Assembly: GCA_039679375.1 (NCBI GenBank)
Contig: JBDKVA010000184.1
Span: 1 to 20,702, forward strand
Reading direction: 5' to 3'
Origin: JBDKVA01 sp039679375
GTDB lineage: Bacteria > Bacillota > Clostridia > Acetivibrionales > DTU013
Length of the DNA stretch: 20,702 bases
The notes under the pieces are model-generated. The model was given only the letters and a program-made list of their open reading frames with translations. It was not told the origin of the DNA and searched no databases. The translations under genes and the position numbers were made by a program. Below are positions 1 to 7,547 of this stretch, piece by piece (the stretch's first letter is position 1; every line of letters begins with the position of its first letter).

Positions 1-1119
1 GGAAGCCGCGGTGAAGGAGTTGTTGCGGTCATCGGCCAGCGGATTGGGGGGATCGTTTTTAGAAAGATCCACGATCCTCGCGGTGATGGTGCCCTGGCTT
101 GCCGAGCCGCCGCCCGATACAGACACACGAATGGTCATGGTCTGCGGAGTTGACGGTGTTGTCCAGCGAACCCACACCAGCTGGCTGTCGCTCTGTGGAT
201 AGTACACGCCGCTTACTGTATAGGTCTGACCGCCGATTGTAAATCTCACCGTGACGGGATTATCCGGATCTGCCTGACCGCCTCTCACGGTAACCGAAGT
301 GACAACTTCCGTATTCACCCGGTACTCATAATCGTATGTGGTGACTTCCGGTGGTTCCGGCTCCGCATCATTAAAACGCACAATGCCAAGTCCAAGGGAG
401 GAAATAATATCGGTATTAGATGCGGTAGTGGTTGTAGAACCGCCCCACGCCGGATAACCGAGATCCGGGGTTTCCAAAAACATCGCAAGCGGTAGATTTT
501 TGTGACTGAGAGATGCCATTTTGTTTCGCAGGCCACCGCTCAGCTGCTGGTCAAAAAGCGCGGCTTCTGTGGCGGTCATGGCATACTTAATTCCGCCGAA
601 GGTCATATATGCAATAGGTTCCAGAAGCAACCGGTATTGACCGTTGATCAGGACATTAAAATTCATGCCAACGAGGTTTGCGATGCTCCGAATGACCTGC
701 TCATCGGTGAAATAACTCTTGATTGCGGCAATATTGCCGTTCCCGCCAGAAGAACTGATTATTCTTGGAAGCGGCTGGGATGGATTAACATAGATATATT
801 CGCTGGTTCTTGGAGTCAGTGCTTGTCCATTAGTGTAAGACATTTTGCTTACTTTTCCAAAGTGCCAGATCGTGCTGGTTGGTGTCTTATTAGTAAAATC
901 TATGGGCGTTGTCACGACCGCATGGTCGCTTACCCGAATGACCGTCACCCTTACGCCATCATCGCCGGGATTCCAGTAATCAGTATCTGAACCATTTCCC
1001 ATTCCGCCGCCGCCCCCATCAAGATTCCCATCTCCAACGCTGTCGGCGTAAGCGGTAACAGGGATCAAAAATGTCAGCAGCAATATGAATATCAAAAAAA
1101 TACTGAGCCCCCGTTTCAT
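1..1119 (-). CDS. Partial large secreted protein, conjugative-element type
   Basis: The minus strand is open without a stop from an ATG at 1119 to the window edge (373 codons seen; the C-terminus is outside). The start is fixed by GGAGGAAC about 3 nt upstream and by a classical signal peptide: MKRG, a hydrophobic stretch at about residues 5-20, then a likely cleavage near AYA-DS. A glycine-rich linker follows (DGNLDGGGGGMGNG, about 29-42), then a globular region ending in a beta-rich, Ig-like stretch (about 265-355, rich in TVRFTIGG and TMTIRVSV patterns). From memory, this N-terminus matches a large, uncharacterised exported protein found in clostridial integrative and conjugative elements; I cannot confirm this with a search. 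It probably acts outside the cell or on the envelope, possibly in mating contact, but that is inference. It is separated from the upstream recombinase operon by a hairpin terminator. Confidence 0.75.
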   Translation of the reverse strand, partial: MKRGLSIFLIFILLLTFLIPVTAYADSVGDGNLDGGGGGMGNGSDTDYWNPGDDGVRVTVIRVSDHAVVTTPIDFTNKTPTSTIWHFGKVSKMSYTNGQALTPRTSEYIYVNPSQPLPRIISSSGGNGNIAAIKSYFTDEQVIRSIANLVGMNFNVLINGQYRLLLEPIAYMTFGGIKYAMTATEAALFDQQLSGGLRNKMASLSHKNLPLAMFLETPDLGYPAWGGSTTTTASNTDIISSLGLGIVRFNDAEPEPPEVTTYDYEYRVNTEVVTSVTVRGGQADPDNPVTVRFTIGGQTYTVSGVYYPQSDSQLVWVRWTTPSTPQTMTIRVSVSGGGSASQGTITARIVDLSKNDPPNPLADDRNNSFTAAS

Positions 1120-1137
1120 GGAGTTCCTCCTTCCAAC

Positions 1138-1174
1138 GCAGAAAAGCACAGCATCTCTGCTGTGCTTTTCCTGC
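1138..1174 (-). terminator. Hairpin terminator between recombinase operon and secreted-protein gene
   Basis: Perfect 12-bp arms, GAAAAGCACAGC (1141-1152) and GCTGTGCTTTTC (1159-1170), enclose a 6-nt loop. The stem extends to GCAG/CTGC at the base with one bulged base. A/T-tracts form the base of the stem, as in bidirectional clostridial terminators. There is no long T-run beyond the stem. It lies just upstream of the ribosome binding site of the secreted-protein gene and downstream of the recombinase operon, so it could equally be a leader hairpin or attenuator for that gene. Confidence 0.5.
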
Positions 1175-1206
1175 ATATTTTATTGAGTTGTCAGTTCATC
1201 TTTTAT

Positions 1207-1253
1207 CTTTAGTTGCAGAGTGTCTAACACGGGTTAAAGCCCTGCAACTAAAG
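1207..1253. repeat. Perfect 12-bp inverted repeat downstream of recombinase operon
   Basis: CTTTAGTTGCAG (1207-1218) and CTGCAACTAAAG (1242-1253) are perfect inverse copies separated by 23 bp. The spacer holds GTGTCTAACAC, itself a small palindrome. No T-run follows on either strand, so this is not a normal terminator. Its position at the outer edge of the recombinase cassette, mirroring a similar inverted repeat at the other end (5762-5833), suggests a recombinase binding or end site. That reading is inferred. Confidence 0.5.
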
Positions 1254-1292
1254 GTTTTGTCTGTTGTTAGATACTTTTAAACGTCTAACACG
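1222..1292. repeat. GTCTAACACG direct repeats at end of the cassette
   Basis: GTCTAACACG occurs at 1222-1231 and again at 1283-1292, where it overlaps the stop codon of the TnpC-like gene. Between them TGTTAGA (1265-1271) is an inverted partial copy. GTCTAA also occurs at 5784-5789, inside the inverted repeat at the other end of the cassette. Clustered short copies in both orientations would fit arm-type recombinase or accessory protein sites; the ten-base matches are visible, the role is inferred. Confidence 0.4.
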
Positions 1293-1728
1293 TTACCTTT
1301 TGAGAAGATAATCTCTTGATCTGTTCCCGGAGTTTCTGGTTTTCATCTTTCAATTCATCCATCAGCACCAATTGAACAATCAATTTTTGCTTATCTTCCC
1401 GCAAATTGCTGATTTCCTTGTACAATTGCTTTATCTTTTCTGCCTGCAATTGCTTTTGGTCATTTGAAGTGGCAGCAACTCCATGAGTCCGTATACCTTT
1501 TTTCATCGCTCTGAGGCTTAATATTCTTTCTTTCAATATATCGTTGTTGTACAGTGTAGCCTTTGATACGCCGGCTACCTCTGCAACCATTTTAAAGTTT
1601 ATTGGCCTGCTGCTTGATCGTTTCAGCCTATCAATAGCCTCATTTACTCTGTCGATAGTTTCCTGGTTCTTTTTTTCTGCGTAGGCTTTCAATCCATCTG
1701 TATTTTTAGACTGCTTTTGTTTAACCAT
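1285..1728 (-). CDS. TnpC / DUF6262-like accessory protein of recombinase cassette
   Basis: A 147-aa, highly charged protein. Residues 22-38 form a helix with DRVNEAIDRLKR. Residues 43-72 look like a helix-turn-helix (FKMVAEVAGVSKATLY), and residues 92-142 have heptad-like spacing typical of a coiled coil. This layout matches the small TnpC protein of the Tn554 family (about 125 aa; DUF6262 group), which in Tn554 is the third transposition gene and influences transposition efficiency and orientation. The ATG overlaps the preceding recombinase by 8 nt and has GGAGGTG upstream, so it is translated as the last gene of the four-gene operon. It probably binds DNA and assists or regulates the recombinases; this is inferred from family and context. 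Confidence 0.75.
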   Translation of the reverse strand: MVKQKQSKNTDGLKAYAEKKNQETIDRVNEAIDRLKRSSSRPINFKMVAEVAGVSKATLYNNDILKERILSLRAMKKGIRTHGVAATSNDQKQLQAEKIKQLYKEISNLREDKQKLIVQLVLMDELKDENQKLREQIKRLSSQKVTC

Positions 1729-3250
1729 TGATTTGCACCTCCAAACTATCGACTAAAGGTTTCAGATATTTGTATTTAACATACTGCCGCTGCCAGTCTC
1801 TTTCATGACCTAATTCCTTAAAGCGCATCATCTCCTTTTCCATCAATTCTAATTCCTTCTGCAATACCGGGTAAAAGCTTGCTTCGGTTACATAGTTCGG
1901 GCAGTTGTAAAAGAAGCATCCGTCACCATCTGAGCAATTGCCCCTCCTGAAATCATAAAGGCACACACCATTGGGCAGGGGATTGAAGCTCATTGATTTT
2001 GACAGTTCTGAGATAATATTATCAATTTCGGTTTCTGTCCTGCCTTTAAACCGCTGATCTAACTTGCTACGTATTTCAGCGGCCCTCATTCCCGCAAGCT
2101 TTGCCTTGGGATTCAATATCACCTCCGAATAAATTTCTTTGACTTCTTCCTCTTGAAGTGTAAGATAATGTGAAGTCATCTCAATGGAAACATGGGCAAA
2201 CTGCTTCATCACATAGGCTATTGGCATTTTCCGCTTGACCAATTCTCTCACGTAGGTCGCTCGGAACTGATGACTCATCAAAGGGTAAAGGTTTCCTTTA
2301 TTGTCCCGGATATCCCATCTTTGAATGAATGGAGTAATCTTAAAAGCTGCAAAAATATCGACCTTGTATACCACAATATTGTTATGAAAACGCAGAGCTC
2401 TGGTTAAAAACAACTCTCGCAGTCCACTTTCGCGTCTCAAAGGCTCAGTAAACTCACTAAGCTCTTTTACCGCATCCTTTACCAACTGATTTATGAAAAC
2501 CTTGTGGAGAATCGCTTCGCCTTTAACGGTCTTGCTTAAACTGACTTCCATATAATCATGGCCGCCATCTGTACGATGGATGCAGCCCTCCTTGATTGAT
2601 AACACCTCATTAATTCTCAACCCTGTCTGGCTTTGAATGATGATTCCGGCTTTTGTTAGGATATCCTTTTCATCATGAATAGCATGAAAGAGTATCTTGT
2701 CAAAAACATCCTCCGGAATAGGTTTGAATTTGTTCTTTTTCTTATCCTCTCTCGGATTCCACAAGTCACTTGAAGCGATTTGTAGAAAAAGGTTGTCCGA
2801 AGGTACCGCCCAGCCTTTAATTTGTCCGACCCGTATGATTTCTTCCAAAATCCTTGAGCGTTTGAATCCGGTGCTTTCCCTGTATTTTTTGACTTCCTTC
2901 AGCCAGTAGGTATAATCCAGAAATATTTCCTTTGTGATCTGTTCAAAGCTGGTGATGTAATTGTTTTTACAGTATTCAAAGAAAACGGGAAGAACGCCAT
3001 TGATTTCGTGGTGAACGGAGAATGGTGTAATCCGGCCCAATCGATGGTAGGCATATAACTTTACCGTCCATTTCATTTCCTCATTTTCAATATAACCAAA
3101 GCGTATGTGCTTGTGTGTACTTGCCAGCGTTTTTCGAGGTATAAAGGGTGCCATATCCCACATATCGTCTGTAAATTTGGAATTGCCTACTAAAATGTTT
3201 TCGTAATCTGTGTTACCACTCAGAACTTCTAATTCCATAGCTTTAATCAT
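1721..3250 (-). CDS. Tyrosine recombinase 3 (TnpB-like), Cys-rich tail
   Basis: A 509-aa site-specific recombinase of the tyrosine (phage integrase) family. The catalytic set is complete: R212 (TGLRINE), a lysine near 240-243 in the beta hairpin, H327 and R330 (HQFR), H353 (AH in place of the usual GH) and nucleophile Y362 (SHYLTL). An N-terminal core-binding region lies at about 60-170. After the catalytic domain there is a C-terminal extension with four cysteines (C430, C439, C445, C450; NGVCLYDFRRGNC...CFFYNC), likely a metal-binding knuckle as in TnpB-type proteins. The ATG at 3250 has GGAGG upstream and overlaps the preceding gene by 8 nt. It is distinct from its neighbour, so it is a third member of the set and not a recent tandem copy. 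Confidence 0.88.
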   Translation of the reverse strand: MIKAMELEVLSGNTDYENILVGNSKFTDDMWDMAPFIPRKTLASTHKHIRFGYIENEEMKWTVKLYAYHRLGRITPFSVHHEINGVLPVFFEYCKNNYITSFEQITKEIFLDYTYWLKEVKKYRESTGFKRSRILEEIIRVGQIKGWAVPSDNLFLQIASSDLWNPREDKKKNKFKPIPEDVFDKILFHAIHDEKDILTKAGIIIQSQTGLRINEVLSIKEGCIHRTDGGHDYMEVSLSKTVKGEAILHKVFINQLVKDAVKELSEFTEPLRRESGLRELFLTRALRFHNNIVVYKVDIFAAFKITPFIQRWDIRDNKGNLYPLMSHQFRATYVRELVKRKMPIAYVMKQFAHVSIEMTSHYLTLQEEEVKEIYSEVILNPKAKLAGMRAAEIRSKLDQRFKGRTETEIDNIISELSKSMSFNPLPNGVCLYDFRRGNCSDGDGCFFYNCPNYVTEASFYPVLQKELELMEKEMMRFKELGHERDWQRQYVKYKYLKPLVDSLEVQING

Positions 3251-4676
3251 GCCTGATTTCCTCCAACCGTATAATGATCTCTCTTAAAATTTGGATGGTT
3301 GCCTGAAAATGCTCTGCGTAGTGATGCCCATACACATTGTTCTCCAATTGCTCCTCCATTGTTTTAAGATGATTTTTGTGAAATTCCAGATATTCCGGTG
3401 TTGTAATGTACCGGCTGCAGGAATAACATTTCTGCCTCTTTAGCAGTCTGTCGCATACAATCCCGTTCTTAAACGGTTTTGTACAGTATCCATCGCACAT
3501 CTTTGCGCCTGTTTCCCGGTTTTCCTGGAACCACTTTAACTCATCTGCATCTGGAATAACCGACTTATCCACTTGATTCACATGACCGATAATACCAATT
3601 TTACCAAACTGTTCTGCCCGCTCTTTGTCTTTTACATCCGAATAATGCATTTTGGTTGTAGAAACTGCTGTGTGCCCCAGCACTTCCTGTATCACTTTAA
3701 TATTCGTCCCCTTGGAAAGCATGTCGGTTGCAAGTGTTCTCCGGAATTGGTGCGGTTTAATTCTAAAAATGTCACCGTTTCCATCTTTTATGTCATGCCG
3801 GGCAGCAAAATCCAGCAATAAATTTCTGTACTCCAACTGCTGTATGGGCCGGACTATCCCTTTTTGGAAACCGGCTTTCATCTGATGGATAAAAATATAC
3901 TGCTTAACATCATTTTTAGCCTGTTCTCTTAAGGGTTCTGTAAACCGAATGAGCGTCTTAACCGCCTCCGCACATCTATCAGGGATAGGCAGGGGCTTCC
4001 TTTCCTTTCGGTTTTTATGATCGTACCAGGTGAGAGTATATCCATTAATTGCGTGCGGTTCAACACAATCCGTATTTAGCAGGAGCAGGTCTCCAATGCG
4101 AACACCGGAGGATTGCAGAAGAATGATGCCACATTTAACATAGGGGTTTTCTTCATTTCTCAGAGCATCCTCTATCTGAATGACAATGTCATCCGGAATA
4201 AATTCTATTCTAAGCTTGTCGTTCACCCCAGGATATTCATTCCCGATAAAAATTTCTGTTGCAGGCACATAATCCGGCATATGCAATTGTCCCCAACGAA
4301 TAATTGTTTTCACTACATCAAAGCACTTTTTCTGTCTTTGATATGCCAGTGGCTTTTTTGTTACCTTTGATAATTTCGTCCTCAGACTTGATATATACAT
4401 AGAAATATGATCATTATCCAGATTCTTCAGGCTCCTTAAATTCCGGCTGCCGGCAAACTCGTTGAAGTGCTTAAAATCCGACACATCACAGTAAAGCTTC
4501 CATAAGGTTTTGCTTTTTGTTCTGTAATTGTGCCATACATAATGCTGCAATAGTTCCTTGACTTCATCAGAAGCGATATAGGAAAAATCAAACCGTAGTT
4601 CCCGGCCGTAGAATTGAGATTGATCGTCTTTATCTGTCAACTGCCATACATTTCCCCGCGGAAGGTTATTTATCAC
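3243..4676 (-). CDS. Tyrosine recombinase 2 (TnpB-like), Cys-rich tail
   Basis: A 477-aa tyrosine recombinase. I chose GTG at 4676 because GGGAGG lies 8 nt upstream; the alternative GTG at 4685 overlaps that ribosome binding site. Catalytic residues in this numbering: R193 (SGVRIGD), lysines near 221-227 (KNRKERKP), H309/R312 (HQFRR), H335 (GH) and Y345 (MHYSDV). The C-terminal tail has C394, C398, C408, C417 and C420, a probable zinc-binding segment also seen in TnpB of Tn554. In Tn554, TnpA and TnpB are both needed for transposition. It overlaps recombinase 1 by 11 nt and recombinase 3 by 8 nt, so the three are made together, probably as a hetero-oligomeric recombination complex. Confidence 0.88.
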   Translation of the reverse strand: MINNLPRGNVWQLTDKDDQSQFYGRELRFDFSYIASDEVKELLQHYVWHNYRTKSKTLWKLYCDVSDFKHFNEFAGSRNLRSLKNLDNDHISMYISSLRTKLSKVTKKPLAYQRQKKCFDVVKTIIRWGQLHMPDYVPATEIFIGNEYPGVNDKLRIEFIPDDIVIQIEDALRNEENPYVKCGIILLQSSGVRIGDLLLLNTDCVEPHAINGYTLTWYDHKNRKERKPLPIPDRCAEAVKTLIRFTEPLREQAKNDVKQYIFIHQMKAGFQKGIVRPIQQLEYRNLLLDFAARHDIKDGNGDIFRIKPHQFRRTLATDMLSKGTNIKVIQEVLGHTAVSTTKMHYSDVKDKERAEQFGKIGIIGHVNQVDKSVIPDADELKWFQENRETGAKMCDGYCTKPFKNGIVCDRLLKRQKCYSCSRYITTPEYLEFHKNHLKTMEEQLENNVYGHHYAEHFQATIQILREIIIRLEEIRHD

Positions 4677-5754
4677 GGAAAGCACCTCCCGACAAAGAAC
4701 TGCTTTCCCAATACTTGTTTAGGCTCTCTCTTAAATATTGATTGGAAATATGGGTATATTGCTGTGTTGTCGTTATCTGTTCGTGCCCAGCAATGATTTT
4801 TACCACACTGAAATCCATGCCGCTTTCAACCAGACGGCTTATGAAGGTATGGCGCAGGTCGTGAAAATTAAAAAATATGCCCGTCCTTTTCTTCACTGTA
4901 TTGAATACTTCATAAGCAGCTCTGTATGTCAGAGGCTTTCCGTAATGATTCTTTTTTAAGGATACAAAAATATAACCATGTTCCGCTTCAATAAGGCTTC
5001 TTTCTTCAATAACAAACCGGTCAATCTCCTCCAACAGAAACATCGGCAGATACAAATTTCTGCGTTTCCCCTTGGATTTGATATCGGTCAGTACGCCCAT
5101 TTGCATTGTTGAATCGGGATAGGGAATATCCTCTATCTGAAGATCCAAAACCTCGCCAATTCTCGCACCGGTCAGGTATAGAATTTTTAATATCAGCCTA
5201 TCTCTTGTTGCCGATAGCTCTTTGGAAAAGGCTTTAACCTCCGTATCTCTTACAAGGTGAACAGCATGGGTACTTTGTTTCACTTTGAAGATGGACTGTT
5301 TTGTCTGGTTATCGTGGCGCGCATGATGCAGAAAGCTTTTAAACATGTTAAATGGCCTGTTTATGTCTTTCATCAGGATCGGATTTTCTATTTCCTTCAT
5401 CATCCCACAGTACCTGTAAAAGCTATGTATCGTGCCTAAAATCCGATTTATTGTTTGCGGTGTCCTGCTGCTTGACTTGAAAAGCGCCAGACCGTCAGAA
5501 CAATCTGAGTTTCTGAGATATTCCAAAAACTCACTCATCTTGGCTATAGTTATCTCATCATAACTATAGAGATTGTGATTCAGAAAATCCCAATAGATCT
5601 TCAAATCCCTCCCGTTTGCCTTAATTGTGTTATCCGCTCTGCCCTTTAGCCTCTGATATCTCAGAAAGTCCTGCACAGGCTTTACAATCCTCATAGAATC
5701 ATCCAGCAAAACGATGATAGCTACTTCCTGGTTCTTGATAATGCTTAATTCCAT
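4666..5754 (-). CDS. Tyrosine recombinase 1 (TnpA-like integrase)
   Basis: A 362-aa integrase, close to the 361 aa of Tn554 TnpA. A SAM-like N-terminal core-binding domain (about 22-115, DFLRYQRLKGRADNTIKANG) is followed by the catalytic domain with R198 (TGARIGE), lysine at about 228-230, H298 and R301 (HDLRH), H324 (GHEQ) and Y333 (QQYTH). All six catalytic positions are present, so the enzyme looks intact. It is the first gene of the recombinase operon; the ATG is preceded by AGGGGGTG at 8 nt and by a promoter-like sequence inside a long inverted repeat. It lacks the Cys-rich tail of the other two recombinases. Role: cutting and rejoining at element ends, with the other two as partners (inference). 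Confidence 0.9.
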   Translation of the reverse strand: MELSIIKNQEVAIIVLLDDSMRIVKPVQDFLRYQRLKGRADNTIKANGRDLKIYWDFLNHNLYSYDEITIAKMSEFLEYLRNSDCSDGLALFKSSSRTPQTINRILGTIHSFYRYCGMMKEIENPILMKDINRPFNMFKSFLHHARHDNQTKQSIFKVKQSTHAVHLVRDTEVKAFSKELSATRDRLILKILYLTGARIGEVLDLQIEDIPYPDSTMQMGVLTDIKSKGKRRNLYLPMFLLEEIDRFVIEERSLIEAEHGYIFVSLKKNHYGKPLTYRAAYEVFNTVKKRTGIFFNFHDLRHTFISRLVESGMDFSVVKIIAGHEQITTTQQYTHISNQYLRESLNKYWESSSLSGGAFRDK

Positions 5755-5761
5755 AAATAAA

Positions 5762-5833
5762 GCACCCCCTACGTTTTTTATATGTCTAAAAAGACCAAGT
5801 CCAATAGTAACATATAAAAAACGCTTGAGGTGC
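5762..5833. repeat. Long inverted repeat upstream of recombinase operon
   Basis: CGTTTTTTATATGT (5772-5785) and ACATATAAAAAACG (5810-5823) are perfect 14-bp inverse copies with a 24-bp spacer. The match extends outward less perfectly to GCACC (5762-5766) and GGTGC (5829-5833), about 20 of 24 positions per arm. It mirrors the inverted repeat at 1207-1253 beyond the other end of the cassette (spacer 23 bp). It could be an operator over the promoter, a recombinase site, or both. Confidence 0.5.
5777..5804 (-). promoter_or_regulatory. Probable promoter of recombinase operon
   Basis: On the minus strand, TATAAA (5782-5777) lies 16 bp after TTGGAC (5804-5799), 23 nt upstream of the tnpA-like start. 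The -10 matches well and the -35 only weakly. The -10 lies inside one arm of the 5762-5833 inverted repeat, whose other arm lies just upstream of the -35, which suggests autoregulation. Confidence 0.35.
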
Positions 5834-6006
5834 CACTTACATATATCTTATGAATAACCTTGAAGATGCTGCTCCAACTCCCTTGCGTCCACATGACGGT
5901 CTACATGTTTTCGGTAAAATGAAACTTGTGCGAAGGGTCTCCAAAAGTTGTGCAGTCCAGATGGCATAAAAAGTGAGCCATTGTCAGCACCTTGAATAAC
6001 CGCTAC

Positions 6007-6034
6007 CCTTAGGCGTGTCCAGCGACTAAGGAGG
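6007..6034 (+). promoter_or_regulatory. Hairpin covering the istA ribosome binding site
   Basis: CCTTAG (6007-6012) pairs perfectly with CTAAGG (6026-6031), and the latter holds the first four bases of the AAGGAGG ribosome binding site (6028-6034). A transcript coming from outside would fold this stem and partly hide the site. The stem is short, so the effect would be modest. Confidence 0.3.
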
Positions 6035-6044
6035 TAGCAGAAAG

Positions 6045-7547
6045 GTGATTAGAATGGCTCAAATCAATACTATCAAAGATTTATACGAAAATGAAGATGT
6101 AAGTTTGCGGGAAATTGCCCGCAGAACAAACCTCAGTTTCCAGACTGTCCGGAAATACGCATATCAGGAGGATTGGAGCGAGGACAACCTGCCGGATATT
6201 GAGCCACAGAGCTATCCGGTGCTGAAAGACTTCATTCCCACGATTGATGAATGGCTGGAGGGCGACCGCAAAATCCCGCGCAAGCAGCGCCATACCGTGA
6301 AGCGGATATATGACCGGCTGCGGGATGAAAAGGGCTTCCGTGGCAGCTATTCCAGCGTTAAGAAGTACGTCCGCAAGAAGAAATATGTCATGAAGGCGGC
6401 TTCCGAGGGGTATCTGCCTCTGGCACAGCCCAGCGGACACGGGCAGGTGGATTTTGGCGAGTTTATCTACAAAGACGCGCAGCAAGCGGAGCAGACCGGG
6501 TACGCTCTCACGATTTCGTTCCCTCATTCCAACAAGGGCTACACGCAGGCGTTCCCCTCGCAGAACCAGGAATGCCTGCTGACGGGAATGCAGCGTATCT
6601 TTGAACATATTGGCGGCGTTCCGCCCCGGCTGCGGTTTGACAACATGACAACCGCCGTGGCGCAGGTCTTACAGGGAACAGAACGAGTTCTGGCAGACGG
6701 TTTCCTGCGGTTTAAGCTGCATTACCGTTTTCAGGCCGACTTCTGCAATCCCAGATCTGGCAACGAGAAAGGCAACGTGGAGAACAAGGTTGGCTATAGC
6801 CGGAGAAACGCTTTTGTGCCGGTGCCGACCATTACCTCTTTCGAGGACTTCAACGAAGAGCTCTGGGACTGGTGCGAAAAGGACGCCGACCGCCTTCATT
6901 ACAAGCACAAGGTCTCCATACAGGAACTGTGGGAAGAAGACCGGGACAGCCTTCTGAAGCTGCCGGAGTATCCGTTCCCCGTATTCCGCTACGAGACCAT
7001 GACGGTGAACAAATACGGCTTTGCCGTAATTGACACGAACAAGTATGGGCTTGCTCCGTCGCTCTTTGGGGAGGCCGTACAGGCCAAGATTTTCTTTGAC
7101 CATGTGGAATTCTTCCACGACCACAAGCCCGTTGGAAAGTACCGGCGCAGCTACGGCACGAATGAAGAAATCTACGACTGGACGCAGTATGTGGCCACCC
7201 TTTGCAGGAAACCGGGAGCGATTGAACACACTCGCTTCTTTCACCAAATGCCGCAGCAGTGGCAGCAGCATTTACAGCAGAGTCAGGGCAAGGACAGAAA
7301 GAACGCTTTACAGCTCCTGAATGAGATGGTGCGCGACGGAAATGCCTCTCTCTGCGAGGATGCGCTGGCGCTTGCCGGAGAAAATGGCCGCACAGACGCT
7401 GACAGCATCCGGCAGTGCTACTACATGATTTCGAAAAAAGAGTACCGGCCCGCACCGCTGAAGCTGCTTTCCAATGCACCGGCGCTGAACTACAATCCCA
7501 ACCTCTCGGCCTATGATGGCCTGACGGGAGGTGAAGCACATGGCTGA
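6045..7547 (+). CDS. istA: IS21-family transposase IstA
   Basis: A 500-aa DDE transposase that cuts and joins the IS ends. An N-terminal helix-turn-helix of the IS21 type (about 6-42, IKDLYENEDVSLREIARRTNLSF with a QTVRKY recognition helix) is followed by an rve integrase core with D136 (GQVDFGEF), D199 (RFDNM) and E246 (GNEKGNVENK). Length fits the family. The GTG start at 6045 is 10 nt from AAGGAGG; an in-frame ATG three codons on is too far from it. The gene overlaps istB by 8 nt, which links their translation. No frameshift or stop interrupts it, so the transposase looks functional. The name IstA is secure from the istA/istB pairing. Confidence 0.95.
   Translation: MIRMAQINTIKDLYENEDVSLREIARRTNLSFQTVRKYAYQEDWSEDNLPDIEPQSYPVLKDFIPTIDEWLEGDRKIPRKQRHTVKRIYDRLRDEKGFRGSYSSVKKYVRKKKYVMKAASEGYLPLAQPSGHGQVDFGEFIYKDAQQAEQTGYALTISFPHSNKGYTQAFPSQNQECLLTGMQRIFEHIGGVPPRLRFDNMTTAVAQVLQGTERVLADGFLRFKLHYRFQADFCNPRSGNEKGNVENKVGYSRRNAFVPVPTITSFEDFNEELWDWCEKDADRLHYKHKVSIQELWEEDRDSLLKLPEYPFPVFRYETMTVNKYGFAVIDTNKYGLAPSLFGEAVQAKIFFDHVEFFHDHKPVGKYRRSYGTNEEIYDWTQYVATLCRKPGAIEHTRFFHQMPQQWQQHLQQSQGKDRKNALQLLNEMVRDGNASLCEDALALAGENGRTDADSIRQCYYMISKKEYRPAPLKLLSNAPALNYNPNLSAYDGLTGGEAHG

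Noticed and set aside
502..990. A plus-strand frame of 162 codons inside the secreted-protein gene
   Set aside because: The minus strand there is open for 373 codons with a ribosome binding site and signal peptide. The plus frame has no site and no recognisable features.
1138..1292. A CRISPR-like array or RNA gene in the repeat-rich gap
   Set aside because: Only two exact 10-bp copies and two unrelated inverted repeats; no regular spacer pattern, no cas genes, no tRNA or rRNA signature.
5850..5971. A short plus-strand frame (MNNLEDAAPTPLRPHDGL...) left of IS21 that could be the start of an interrupted gene
   Set aside because: It has no good ribosome binding site, runs on into the IS end, and its phase does not join the right-side remnant under any duplication length I can support.
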